The position numbers and the translations under genes were made by a program. DNA of 64,000 nt from Pseudomonas cannabina. GTDB lineage: Bacteria; Pseudomonadota; Gammaproteobacteria; Pseudomonadales; Pseudomonadaceae. Below, one piece after another: positions 53,992 to 62,555 of the stretch. Location: contig NZ_FNKU01000001.1 of the NCBI RefSeq assembly GCF_900100365.1, positions 1,612,001 to 1,676,000 on the forward strand, in the 5' to 3' direction. The notes beneath the pieces are model-generated. The model did no database searches, was not told the DNA's origin, and saw nothing but the letters and a program-made list of their open reading frames with translations. How positions within the stretch are numbered: position 1 is the stretch's first letter; each line of letters starts with the position of its first letter.

Positions 53992-54827
53992 ATGAACCAT
54001 TACGAAGGTCGCTGGACAACCGTCAGGGTCGAGATCGAACAGGGCATCGCGTGGGTCATTCTCAACCGGCCGGAAAACGCAACGCCATGAGCCCGACCCT
54101 CAACCGGGAAATGATCGATGTGCTGGAAACCCTCGAGCAGGACCCTGATGCAGGTGTTTTGGTATTGACCGGTGCGGGGGAGGCCTGGACTGCCGGAATG
54201 GACCTCAAAGAATACTTTCGGGAAGTGGACGCCGGTCCGGAAATCCTTCAGGAAAAGATCCGCCGCGAAGCTTCCCAATGGCAGTGGAAACTGCTGCGCA
54301 TGTACGCCAAGCCGACCATCGCCATGGTCAACGGCTGGTGCTTCGGCGGTGGCTTCAGCCCGCTGGTTGCCTGTGACCTGGCGATCTGCGCCGATGAGGC
54401 AACCTTCGGCCTGTCGGAAATCAACTGGGGCATTCCGCCGGGCAATCTGGTGAGCAAGGCAATGGCCGACACCGTAGGGCATCGCCAGTCGTTGTACTAC
54501 ATCATGACCGGCAAGACCTTCGACGGTAAGAAAGCCGCCGAGATGGGGCTGGTCAATGAAAGCGTACCGCTTGCACAGTTGCGTCAGGTGACCATCGATC
54601 TGGCACTCAACCTGCTCGAAAAGAACCCGGTAGTGCTGCGTGCCGCCAAGCATGGCTTCAAACGTTGCCGCGAACTGACCTGGGAACAGAACGAAGATTA
54701 CCTGTACGCCAAACTCGACCAGTCGCGCCTGCTGGACAAGGAAGGCGGTCGTGAACAAGGGATGAAGCAGTTCCTGGATGACAAAAGCATCAAGCCCGGG
54801 TTGGAGACCTATAAGCGGGAGCTTTGA
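53992..54827 (+). pseudogene. ech: Hydroxycinnamoyl-CoA hydratase-lyase, 1-nt frameshift
   Basis: ATG 53992 begins MNHYEGRWTTVRVEIEQGIA, then WVILNRPE, and the frame stops 34 codons in. One extra A in the run at 54074-54077 restores NRPEKRNAMSPTLNREMIDV and an open frame to 54827. That product is 278 aa, the standard length. The active-site motifs are otherwise intact: GEAWTAGMDLKEYFREVDAG and NGWCFGGGFSPLVACDLAIC. The enzyme hydrates feruloyl-CoA and cleaves it to vanillin and acetyl-CoA. A truncated product starting at ATG 54088 would lack the first strands. Unless there is a sequencing error, this step is lost. Confidence 0.88.
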
Positions 54828-54882
54828 GCTTTGAACTTTGAGCTTTTAGCTTTTAGCTTGCGGTTGCTTTTGAGCTTGCAGC
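54818..54882. repeat. AGCTTT-type degenerate tandem repeat
   Basis: Repeated AGCTTTGAGCTTTGAACTTT and AGCTTTTAGCTTTTAGCTTG units straddle the stop of ech and the spacer to vdh. Similar AGCTT repeats are scattered between genes in pseudomonads. Not a CRISPR: units are about 7-9 bp without spacers. Confidence 0.7.
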
Positions 54883-54926
54883 TAGAGTCTTACCGCTGCT
54901 CCCAAAACAATAATGAGGAATCACCC

Positions 54927-56375
54927 ATGCTGGATGTGCCCCTGTTGATTGGCGGCCGGTCGTGCCCGGCGCGTGACGGACGTACGTTTGACCGCTGTAA
55001 CCCGGTAACCGGCGAGGTAGTGTCGCGGGTGGCGGCTGCGACGCTTGAGGATGCGGACGCTGCGGTGGCTGCGGCTCAGGCTGCATTTCCGGGCTGGGCG
55101 GCTCTGGCGCCCGGTGAGCGTCGTCACCGCTTGCTCAAGGCTGCCGAGCAATTGCATGCCCGCAGTGCCGATTTCATAGCCGCTGCTGGAGAAACCGGAG
55201 CGATGGCCAACTGGTACGCCTTCAACGTGCAGTTGGCGGCCAGTATGTTGCGTGAAGCGGCGTCGATGACCACCCAGATCGTCGGCGAGGTGATTCCTTC
55301 CAACGTTCCCGGCAGTTTTGCCATGGCTTTACGCCAACCCTGCGGCGTAGTGCTCGGCATCGCACCGTGGAATGCGCCGGTGATTCTTGCCACTCGGGCC
55401 ATCGCCATGCCGTTGGCGTGTGGCAATACCGTGGTGCTCAAAGCCTCGGAGATGAGTCCGGCCGTGCATCGGCTGATTGGCCAGGTGTTGCAGGATGCCG
55501 GGCTCGGGGACGGGGTGGTCAACGTGATCAGCAACGCGCCGGCTGATGCTGCAGCGATTGTCGAAAGGTTGATCGCCAATCCTGCGGTGCGCCGGGTCAA
55601 TTTCACCGGGTCCACCCATGCCGGGCGCATCGTTGGTGAACTGGCGGCCCGTCTTCTGAAGCCTGCACTGCTGGAACTGGGCGGCAAGGCACCCTTTCTG
55701 GTACTGGACGACGCCGATCTGGATGCAGCGGTCGAAGCGGCGGCATTCAGCGCTTATTTCAATCAGGGCCAGATCTGCATGTCGACCGAGCGCCTGATCG
55801 TCGATCAGAAGGTTGCGGACCGCTTTCTGGCCAAACTGGCAGCCAAGGTCGAAACCCTGCGGGCTGGCGATCCGCATGACAGTGATTCGGTACTGGGGTC
55901 GCTGGTGGATGTCGGCGCCGGCACGCGTATCAAGGCGCTTATCGACGATGCGGTCGGTCTGGGAGCCACGCTGGTGGCAGGCGGCCAGTTGCAGGGCAGC
56001 ATTCTGCAACCGACGCTGCTCGACGGGGTAACGGATCGCATGCGCCTGTACCGCGAAGAATCGTTTGGGCCAGTCGCCGTCATGATTCGCGGGGAAGGGG
56101 ACGAAGCGCTGCTGCGCCTGGCCAATGATTCGGAGTTCGGTCTGGCTGCGGCAATATTCAGCCGCGACACCGGCCGCGCACTGGCACTGGCCCAGCGGGT
56201 CGAGTCGGGCATTTGCCACATCAACGGGCCGACCGTCCACGACGAGGCGCACATGCCGTTCGGCGGGGTCAAGTCCAGCGGCTATGGCAGCTTTGGCGGC
56301 AAGGCCTCGATCGAGCAGTTCACCCAGTTGCGTTGGGTGACCTTGCAAAACGGCCCGCGACACTACCCGATCTGA
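54927..56375 (+). CDS. vdh: Vanillin dehydrogenase (aldehyde dehydrogenase family)
   Basis: 482 aa from ATG 54927 with GAGGAATC upstream. Catalytic Asn in GVVLGIAPWNAPVILATRAI, Glu in PALLELGGKAPFLVLDDADL, Cys in FNQGQICMSTERLIVDQKVA. The C-terminal SFGPVAVMIRGEGDEALLRL is usual. Its place between ech and fcs identifies it as the vanillin to vanillate step. The gene is intact, so the cell could still oxidise exogenous vanillin. Confidence 0.9.
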   Translation: MLDVPLLIGGRSCPARDGRTFDRCNPVTGEVVSRVAAATLEDADAAVAAAQAAFPGWAALAPGERRHRLLKAAEQLHARSADFIAAAGETGAMANWYAFNVQLAASMLREAASMTTQIVGEVIPSNVPGSFAMALRQPCGVVLGIAPWNAPVILATRAIAMPLACGNTVVLKASEMSPAVHRLIGQVLQDAGLGDGVVNVISNAPADAAAIVERLIANPAVRRVNFTGSTHAGRIVGELAARLLKPALLELGGKAPFLVLDDADLDAAVEAAAFSAYFNQGQICMSTERLIVDQKVADRFLAKLAAKVETLRAGDPHDSDSVLGSLVDVGAGTRIKALIDDAVGLGATLVAGGQLQGSILQPTLLDGVTDRMRLYREESFGPVAVMIRGEGDEALLRLANDSEFGLAAAIFSRDTGRALALAQRVESGICHINGPTVHDEAHMPFGGVKSSGYGSFGGKASIEQFTQLRWVTLQNGPRHYPI

Positions 56376-56529
56376 TATTCCCTGCACTGACAGCACGTCT
56401 TGTAGCCAATGCGTTATTGTCAGTGAGCCACGCATAACAATAACAAGGCCGCAGCCCGGCGCTGCTGCGCTCATCCCCCGACGGCCAGGTGTTGTCCGGC
56501 GAATGCGCGCCTTGATGGAGAGAACGCAC

Positions 56530-57175
56530 GTGAGTTCCGAAATCAGATCATCATCCCGCGAGCCCCGTTACCGTGAGGTCGCCATCGGCCACCCGGCCAT
56601 CGAGGTCCGCGAAGAGCAGGGTATTGTGCACATGCGCTCGCTTGAGCCGCTCGCCGAATACCCCGAGCGATTGCTCGAACGCCTGGTGCATTGGGCCAGC
56701 GTTCGCCCGCAACAGACCTTCATTGCCGCCCGCGACAGTTTCGGCGGATGGCGCAAGGTCAACTATGCCGACATGTTGATCGACGTCCGGGCCATTGCCC
56801 AGGGTTTGCTCACATACGGCCTGTCAGCCGAAAGACCGCTCGCGCTGCTGTCGGGCAACGACATCGAGCATTTACAGATTGCGCTGGGGGCGATGTACGC
56901 CGGGATTCCGTATTGCCCGATTTCACCGGCCTATTCGGTCCTTCTCAGGATTTTGCCAAATTACGCCACGTCTGCGATGTATTGCAGCCAGGCCTGATTT
57001 TCGTCAGCGATGCAGCGCCTTTCCAGCGCGCGATCGATGCGGTGATTCCAGCCGACACACCGATCATTACGGTGCGCGGCCGATTGAGCGGCCGGCGACA
57101 GGCGAGTTTCACCAGCCTGCTCGAAGAGGCGGGTGGCCCGGAAGCCGAGGCCGCTTTTCAGGCCTGCGGGCTGTT
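56530..57175 (+). pseudogene. fcs: Feruloyl-CoA synthetase, frameshifted and 3'-truncated
   Basis: GTG 56530 (GGAGAGA upstream) or ATG 56515 opens a frame with FcsA-like YREVAIGHPAIEVREEQGIV, WASVRPQQTFIAARDSFGGW and LALLSGNDIEHLQIALGAMY. At CTT 56941-56943 one base is missing; adding a T gives AYSVLSQDFAKLRHVCDVLQ and continued homology to about 57170 (EEAGGPEAEAAF). Beyond this the sequence is antisense to a truncated LysR gene. About two thirds of the usual 600-plus residues, including the AMP-binding signature, are absent. Two independent lesions show the gene is dead. Confidence 0.85.
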
Positions 57176-57418
57176 CAGCGCATCGTCGACGCTGCGCAGA
57201 ATCACGTAGGCGCGATTGAGAAAGTGCCGGCCGGCTTCGGTCAGGCTCATGCCTTGCGCCGAGCGCTGAAACAACAGCGTGCCGAGCATGCCTTCCAGTT
57301 CCTTAATTGCCGTGGTGACGGCCGACTGGGAGATATTCAGGTGAATGGCCGCCTGCGAAATCTGCCCGATCTCGGCGGTTGCAACGAAATAGCGAACCTG
57401 GCGCAGGGTCAGGGACAT
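57172..57418 (-). pseudogene. LysR-family regulator, only the DNA-binding domain left
   Basis: From ATG 57418: MSLTLRQVRYFVATAEIGQI, a complete helix-turn-helix (SQAAIHLNISQSAVTTAIKE) and linker up to RAYVILRSVDDAL, then the deletion junction with fcs. The frame ends at 57158. The effector domain is missing. It lies upstream and divergent from pxpABC, which it may once have controlled. Confidence 0.75.
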
Positions 57419-57557
57419 AGTGACTCCAGTCAGCGTTATTACAGTTGGCGGAGTATCTGTTTTTCAGAAGACAGCGTATCTGTTAATAGATCTTCCCAAG
57501 GGGTGAGGGTGAATCTAACGTGGTTTCCATCAACTCGATAGCCTCAGGAGCAACGCC

Positions 57558-58313
57558 ATGCAGGTGGATTTCAACTCGGACATGGGTGAAAGTTTTGGCG
57601 CATGGACCATTGGCGACGGCGTGGATACCGAACTGATGGCGTTCATCAGCTCGGCGAATATCGCCACCGGTTTCCATGCCGGCGACCCCGGCACCATGCG
57701 CCGCACGATCGAGCAGGCCAAGCGTCTGGGTGTCGCCATCGGTGCGCACCCCGGTTTCCGCGACCTGGTGGGTTTCGGTCGGCGGCACATCAATGCCCCG
57801 GCGCAGGAACTGGTCGACGACATGCTCTACCAGTTGGGCGCCCTGCGTGAACTGGCGCGGGTTCAGGGTGTGCCACTGCAACATTTCAAACCTCACGGCG
57901 CGCTCTATATGCACCTGGCCCGTGACGAAGAAGCAGCCCGGCTGCTGGTGGAAAACCTGCAACGACTGGAGCCTGATTTGCTGCTTTACTGCATGCCCGG
58001 CTCGGTAATCTGCAACATCGCTGAAGAACTGGGCCAGCCGGTGATCCGCGAGTTCTATGCAGATCGCGACTATGACCTGAGTGGTTCGATTGTGTTTACC
58101 CGCAATGTGCGTGCTCATGACCCGGCCGACGACGCGGCGCGTGTGGTTCGTGCCTGTCAGCAAGGGTTGGTGCGGACGGTCGAAGGGCAGGATCTGGCCA
58201 TCGCGTTCGATTCCATCTGCCTGCACAGCGACACGCCTGGAGCCCTGGCACTCGCCGAAGCCACGCGGGCCGCGCTGGACCAGGCCGGCATCGAGGTGCG
58301 CGTGCCACGGTGA
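57558..58313 (+). CDS. pxpA: 5-oxoprolinase subunit A (LamB/YcsF family)
   Basis: 251 aa beginning [20 protein letters not shown], the family signature with the metal/substrate Asp-Asn-Asp. [35 protein letters not shown] and [14 protein letters not shown] follow. With PxpB and PxpC it hydrolyses 5-oxoproline to glutamate using ATP in the cytosol. The start is 139 bp from the divergent LysR remnant. Confidence 0.92.
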   Translation: MQVDFNSDMGESFGAWTIGDGVDTELMAFISSANIATGFHAGDPGTMRRTIEQAKRLGVAIGAHPGFRDLVGFGRRHINAPAQELVDDMLYQLGALRELARVQGVPLQHFKPHGALYMHLARDEEAARLLVENLQRLEPDLLLYCMPGSVICNIAEELGQPVIREFYADRDYDLSGSIVFTRNVRAHDPADDAARVVRACQQGLVRTVEGQDLAIAFDSICLHSDTPGALALAEATRAALDQAGIEVRVPR

Positions 58314-58413
58314 ATCACGCACGTTGAATCCTGATGGCATCGTGCGCACAGACACACGAGCCCGTTGACCGATCTTTGCCTGCCTTTCTACAACGATTCC
58401 AAAAGGAACAGAC

Positions 58414-59286
58414 ATGGCTGATCCGATTCGCTACAGCTTTGGTGCCGACGAGCACTTGTTTGCCGAGGTCAGTGACAGCATGTCGCTGGAGGCTTTTTTC
58501 ACCGGCATGGCCGTGACCCGCGCGGTCGAGCGTCTGGCGCTGGACGGCGTGCTGGACGTGTGCCTGGCAAACGCATCGTTTCAGATCCGCTTCGATCCGG
58601 ACCGTATCGCCCCTCACGCATTGCTCGAGGCGGTACGCGAAGCCGAGGCCGGGGCGATCGCCGAGCGAACCCTGCAAACCCGGATCATCGAGATTCCGGT
58701 GCTCTACAACGATCCTTGGACTCACGAAACCCTGATGCGCTTTCGCGACCGCCATCAGGACCCGAGCGCCACGGATCTGGAGTACGCGGCACGGATCAAC
58801 AACCTCGCCGATGTGGAGGCCTTCATCGCAGCGCACAGCGGCGCGCCGTGGTTCGTGTCGATGGTGGGTTTTGTCGCCGGTCTGCCGTTCATGTTTCAGA
58901 TGGTCGAGCGTGAACGTCAGCTGCAGGTGCCCAAATACCTGCGTCCGCGCACTGACACGCCGAAATTGACGCTGGGCCACGGCGGGTGCTTCGGCTGTAT
59001 CTACTCGGTACGCGGGGCGGGCGGTTATCAGATGTTCGGCGTCACCCCGGCCCCCATTTACGACCCGCAACAAAAACTGGCGTACCTGAAAGAGCACATG
59101 GTGTTTTTCCGGCCGGGCGATATCGTGCAATTCAAGCCGGTCGACCGTGAGGCTTATGATCGTGCCGTGGCCGAGGTGGAAGCGGGGCGCTTCGATCTGC
59201 GCATTCGTCCGGTCGAGTTTTCCCTGGATGCCTTTCTGGCCGATCCGGTCGGTTATCCCAAATCGTTGCAGGAGGTGCTGGCATGA
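58414..59286 (+). CDS. pxpB: 5-oxoprolinase subunit B (KipI-like)
   Basis: 290 aa, KipI domain: IRYSFGADEHLFAEVSDSMS, SFQIRFDPDRIAP, EIPVLYNDPWTHETLMRFR and VGFVAGLPFMFQMV, ending PVEFSLDAFLADP. AAAGGAAC precedes the ATG. The stop overlaps the pxpC start (ATGA), so B and C are coupled; they form the heterodimer that phosphorylates oxoproline. Confidence 0.9.
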   Translation: MADPIRYSFGADEHLFAEVSDSMSLEAFFTGMAVTRAVERLALDGVLDVCLANASFQIRFDPDRIAPHALLEAVREAEAGAIAERTLQTRIIEIPVLYNDPWTHETLMRFRDRHQDPSATDLEYAARINNLADVEAFIAAHSGAPWFVSMVGFVAGLPFMFQMVERERQLQVPKYLRPRTDTPKLTLGHGGCFGCIYSVRGAGGYQMFGVTPAPIYDPQQKLAYLKEHMVFFRPGDIVQFKPVDREAYDRAVAEVEAGRFDLRIRPVEFSLDAFLADPVGYPKSLQEVLA

Positions 59287-60257
59287 TCAAGGTCATCAAA
59301 CCGGGCCTGGCCACGTCAGTTCAGGACCTTGGCCGCGAAGGCTATTACCACCTGGGCATTCCACCGTCGGGCGCGCTCGACCAGTACGCGCTCAGTGCGG
59401 CCAATCAACTGGTCGGCAATCCGCCAGGCGCCGCAGGGCTGGAGTGCACACTGGTCGGGCCGGAACTGGAATTTCAGTGCGACACGCTGGCAGCCGTCTG
59501 TGGTGCACACATGGCCGCGCGTCTGGACGGTGTGGAGATGCACCATGACACTGCTTTTTCGGTCAAGGCCGGGCAGGTATTACGTTTCGACTTCCCCAAG
59601 GACGGTGCGCGTACCTACCTTGCAGTCGCGGGCGGTATCGATGTGCCGCTGGTGCTGGGCAGCCGTTCAACCTACACACTGGGCGCGCTTGGCGGTATTC
59701 AGGGCCGCAGGCTGGAGGCTGACGACCAGTTGCCGATAGGCACTCCCAGCGGCAAGGGGCGGGTAGGGGCGAGCTTGCCCATGGCGCTGCGCCAGTCGCT
59801 GGGCGGCGAGGTCTACCTACGCGTGGTGCCGGGCCTGTATTACGAGCGTCTGACCGAGTTTGCCGCGACTAGCTTCTTCTCCGAGTCGTGGACGGTAGGT
59901 TCTGAAGCCGACCGCATCGGTTATCGCTTCAAGGGTGGCCGTGCATTGACCTTTCAGCCTCGCGAACAGCCGTTCGGCGCAGGCTCCGATCCCTCGAACA
60001 TTGTCGACAGTTGCTACCCGATAGGTTCGATTCAGGTCCCGGCCGGACTGGAGCCGATCGTGTTGCACCGGGATGCCGTTTCGGGCGGCGGTTACGCCAT
60101 GATCGGCACCGTGATCAGCGCCGACCTTGACCTGATCGGCCAGATGCAGCCGAACCAGAAAGCCCGCTTTGTTGCGGTCACTCTGGAAGATGCCTTGCTG
60201 GCGCGAAAATCCTACAAAAAGAAACTCGCCTGCCTGAGCAAGCTGTTTGCGTCCTGA
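59283..60257 (+). CDS. pxpC: 5-oxoprolinase subunit C (KipA-like, biotin-dependent carboxyltransferase fold)
   Basis: 324 aa. Start MIKVIKPGLATSVQDLGREG and YHLGIPPSGALDQYALSAAN, then RTYLAVAGGIDVPLVLGSRS, all KipA/AHS2 signatures. Partner of PxpB. It is last of the pxp operon. Confidence 0.92.
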   Translation: MIKVIKPGLATSVQDLGREGYYHLGIPPSGALDQYALSAANQLVGNPPGAAGLECTLVGPELEFQCDTLAAVCGAHMAARLDGVEMHHDTAFSVKAGQVLRFDFPKDGARTYLAVAGGIDVPLVLGSRSTYTLGALGGIQGRRLEADDQLPIGTPSGKGRVGASLPMALRQSLGGEVYLRVVPGLYYERLTEFAATSFFSESWTVGSEADRIGYRFKGGRALTFQPREQPFGAGSDPSNIVDSCYPIGSIQVPAGLEPIVLHRDAVSGGGYAMIGTVISADLDLIGQMQPNQKARFVAVTLEDALLARKSYKKKLACLSKLFAS

Positions 60258-60315
60258 CGCGATCAGCGGGCAGGGCGCCAGGGTAGCGTCCTGCCAGCTG
60301 TTCTTCGCGAGCCCG

Positions 60316-60891
60316 TCAGTCGGCCTGCGCGGGCGTCAGTTGCTTGAGCAATCGGGTGCGGCAGACATCGAGTATCTCGTCCGCCAGCGGTGAGTCGTCC
60401 GGGCAACTGCGCGACAGCAGTACCGCGCCGAGCGCATGGGCGAATGTATCAATGGTGATTGCCCGTGCTCGCTGGCGTGTCGCGTCGTCAGCATCTGCGG
60501 GCGCAAAGGCCGCCAGCATCTGCTCGATGCCGTCCGCAAAGGTCTGTTTGACATCAACCGACTGTCGCGCTGCGTCGCCGCAGAGCGCAGCCATGGTGCA
60601 ACCTGTTCCGGGGTTGTCGCGGTGTTCTCTGGACAGGTAGAAATCGATGAACTGCACCGGATCGATAGCCTTCGATTTCTCCGCCGTCTGCGAGATCGCG
60701 CAGGCCGCCGCCTCAGCCATCAGATCGGATTTTGAACCGAAGTGCTTGTAGAACCCGCCATGGGTAAAGCCTGCCGCTGCCATCAGATCCGCCACCCCGA
60801 CACCGTCGTAGCCGTGCTCGCGAAACTGGACGGCTGCCGTCTCGACAATATGTGCCCGGTTCGCTTGAGCCTGCGCTTTGGTGACTCTCAT
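60316..60891 (-). CDS. TetR/AcrR-family regulator
   Basis: 191 aa from ATG 60891 (AGAGGCAACGCAC upstream). The helix-turn-helix is IVETAAVQFREHGYDGVGVA and DLMAAAGFTHGGFYKHFGSK; the ligand domain contains GCTMAALCGDAARQS. It is divergent from the aldo/keto reductase gene and probably represses it; the intergenic region has the hyphenated dyad TTAAAGTGATTGACAGTTAA. Confidence 0.87.
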   Translation of the reverse strand: MRVTKAQAQANRAHIVETAAVQFREHGYDGVGVADLMAAAGFTHGGFYKHFGSKSDLMAEAAACAISQTAEKSKAIDPVQFIDFYLSREHRDNPGTGCTMAALCGDAARQSVDVKQTFADGIEQMLAAFAPADADDATRQRARAITIDTFAHALGAVLLSRSCPDDSPLADEILDVCRTRLLKQLTPAQAD

Positions 60892-61059
60892 GTGCGTTGC
60901 CTCTTTCGTCTGTTCCGTTCGACAGGCTGTCAATATAGCATTGATGTTGACCATCATTAAAGTGATTGACAGTTAAGATGTCGATCGTAATTATATTGAC
61001 GGCCGCGGCGCTGCTTGCACCAGGCCGCTTCCCGATGACTTTACCGAGAGACAGCAAGC

Positions 61060-62040
61060 ATGAACTATCAACTGTTCGGAAAAACCGGGCTCAGCGTTTC
61101 CCGGGTCGCACTGGGTACGGGAAACTTCGGCACTGGCTGGGGTTACGGCGCCGACCCGGACGCCAGCAAGGCGATCTTCAATGCTTACGCCGATGCGGGC
61201 GGCAATTTCATCGATACCGCGGACGTCTACCAGTTTGGTCAGTCGGAGGAGTTGCTCGGTACGTTGCTGCAAGGCCGGCGCGATGATTTCGTTCTGGCGA
61301 GCAAATTCACCAACAGCGCCGCACCTGCGCCCAACCGCCTGGCGACAGGCAACAGCCGCAAAGCGTTGGTGATCTCAGTGGAGGCAAGTCTCAAGCGCTT
61401 GAAGACCGACCGGATCGATCTCTACTGGGCGCATCACCCGGACGGCGTCACGCCCATGGAAGAGATTATTCGGGGCTTTGAAGACTTGGCTCGCGCCGGA
61501 AAGATTCTTTACGCCGGGCTTTCCAACTTCCCGGCATGGCGGCTGGCCCGCGCGGTGACGTTGGCCGAGATCAGTCGCACACTGCCTGTCGCGGCAGCGC
61601 AGTTCGAGCACAGCCTGGTGCACCGCGAGCCTGAAGCCGATCTTTTCCAGGCCTCGCATGCGCTGGGTCTTGGCGTCGTGACCTGGTCGCCGCTGGGCGG
61701 CGGCATGCTGACCGGCAAATACCGCCAGGGCGAGACAGGCCGGGCGGAAGGCTTTGGCGGCAAGGTCTTTCAGGCGGAAAACTCGGCGCAGCGTACGCTG
61801 ATCCTTGATACCGTCCTTGAAATAGCCGCCGAGCTTGGCGTCAGCGCCAGTCAGGTTGCCATCGCCTGGGCGGGCACGCACGGCGCGGTGCCGATCATCG
61901 GGCCCCGTACGCACGAGCAGATTGTCGACAACCTCGGCGCCTTGTCACTGACTCTGGCCGACGAGCAGCTCAAGCGACTCGATGCATTCAGTGCTCTGGA
62001 TCCATCGGTCCCGGCAAGGTCATTACCGGTAGCTGCTTGA
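61060..62040 (+). CDS. Aldo/keto reductase
   Basis: 326 aa (beta/alpha)8 NADPH oxidoreductase. Start MNYQLFGKTGLSVSRVALGT; catalytic Asp-Tyr in NFIDTADVYQFGQSEELLG; Lys in DDFVLASKFT; His in RIDLYWAHHPDGVTP; a cofactor loop GPRTHEQIVDNLGAL. It is a general carbonyl reductase of the YajO/Tas-like group, likely induced by the divergent TetR ligand. Ends just before a strong terminator. Confidence 0.9.
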   Translation: MNYQLFGKTGLSVSRVALGTGNFGTGWGYGADPDASKAIFNAYADAGGNFIDTADVYQFGQSEELLGTLLQGRRDDFVLASKFTNSAAPAPNRLATGNSRKALVISVEASLKRLKTDRIDLYWAHHPDGVTPMEEIIRGFEDLARAGKILYAGLSNFPAWRLARAVTLAEISRTLPVAAAQFEHSLVHREPEADLFQASHALGLGVVTWSPLGGGMLTGKYRQGETGRAEGFGGKVFQAENSAQRTLILDTVLEIAAELGVSASQVAIAWAGTHGAVPIIGPRTHEQIVDNLGALSLTLADEQLKRLDAFSALDPSVPARSLPVAA

Positions 62041-62066
62041 CCATCGATAGCGTACAGAGCCTAGGG

Positions 62067-62090
62067 AAAAGCCCGATCGTCGGGCTTTTT
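62067..62090 (+). terminator. Rho-independent terminator of the aldo/keto reductase
   Basis: AAAAGCCCGA-TCG-TCGGGCTTTTT: perfect stem with a U-tract. Confidence 0.9.
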
Positions 62091-62270
62091 AGCGCTCAGG
62101 CAAGCCGACGAGCACGTATCTTCAATCTTTTGTTGAAAGTGTTAACGTATTCCCCGCGTTTTTCTTTGCGACCAGCAAGACCAAACTGTCCGCCGTCCTG
62201 TCTACCCCATCATGCTTGAGCAGCGTGTCCTGAGGAACGTCATTACACGCTGTGAGCACCAACCGTCCCA

Positions 62271-62512
62271 GACTGTGTAAAAACTACTGCGCTTGGCAAT
62301 ACTGCGTTAAAAACAGGCGAAAAATGCTCATTTAGAACACCTAGGGAGACGCTGATTTATTCTAAAACCCAGCTGTTGCCCCCAGATAAATCAAGGCCTC
62401 CAGAGCGTTGCAGGGACGAAAAATCGAATAAATCAGCGCCTCCCTAGACTCCGCTTTTTCGCCTGTTTTTGCCTTGTCTTACCTTCGCTCGTAACGTTTT
62501 TACACACTCTGG
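62271..62512. repeat. Inverted-repeat element interrupted by the second MITE
   Basis: The left part (GACTGTGTAAAAAC at 62271-62284 and TAAAAACAGGCGAAAAA near 62308-62324) is mirrored on the right by GCTTTTTCGCCTGTTTTTGC (62452-62471) and GTTTTTACACAC (62497-62508). Without the MITE the element would be about 138 bp with imperfect terminal repeats. It resembles a defective IS end pair or a larger MITE. No gene lies between 62041 and 62555. Confidence 0.6.
62345..62443 (-). mobile_element. 99-bp MITE (copy 2) with CTAG target duplication
   Basis: Identical over all 99 bp to the reverse complement of copy 1 at 17768-17866. Flanked by CTAG at 62341-62344 and 62444-62447, again a YTAR-type duplication. 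Inserted into the inverted-repeat element at 62271-62512. Confidence 0.9.
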
Positions 62513-62555
62513 TCCTGTCGATGAACAGCCTGGCTGGCTCATCAGGAGAAAAAAC

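Noticed and set aside
54818..54882. CRISPR-like short repeats
   Set aside because: Units are 7-9 bp, degenerate and without spacers, and no cas genes are present.
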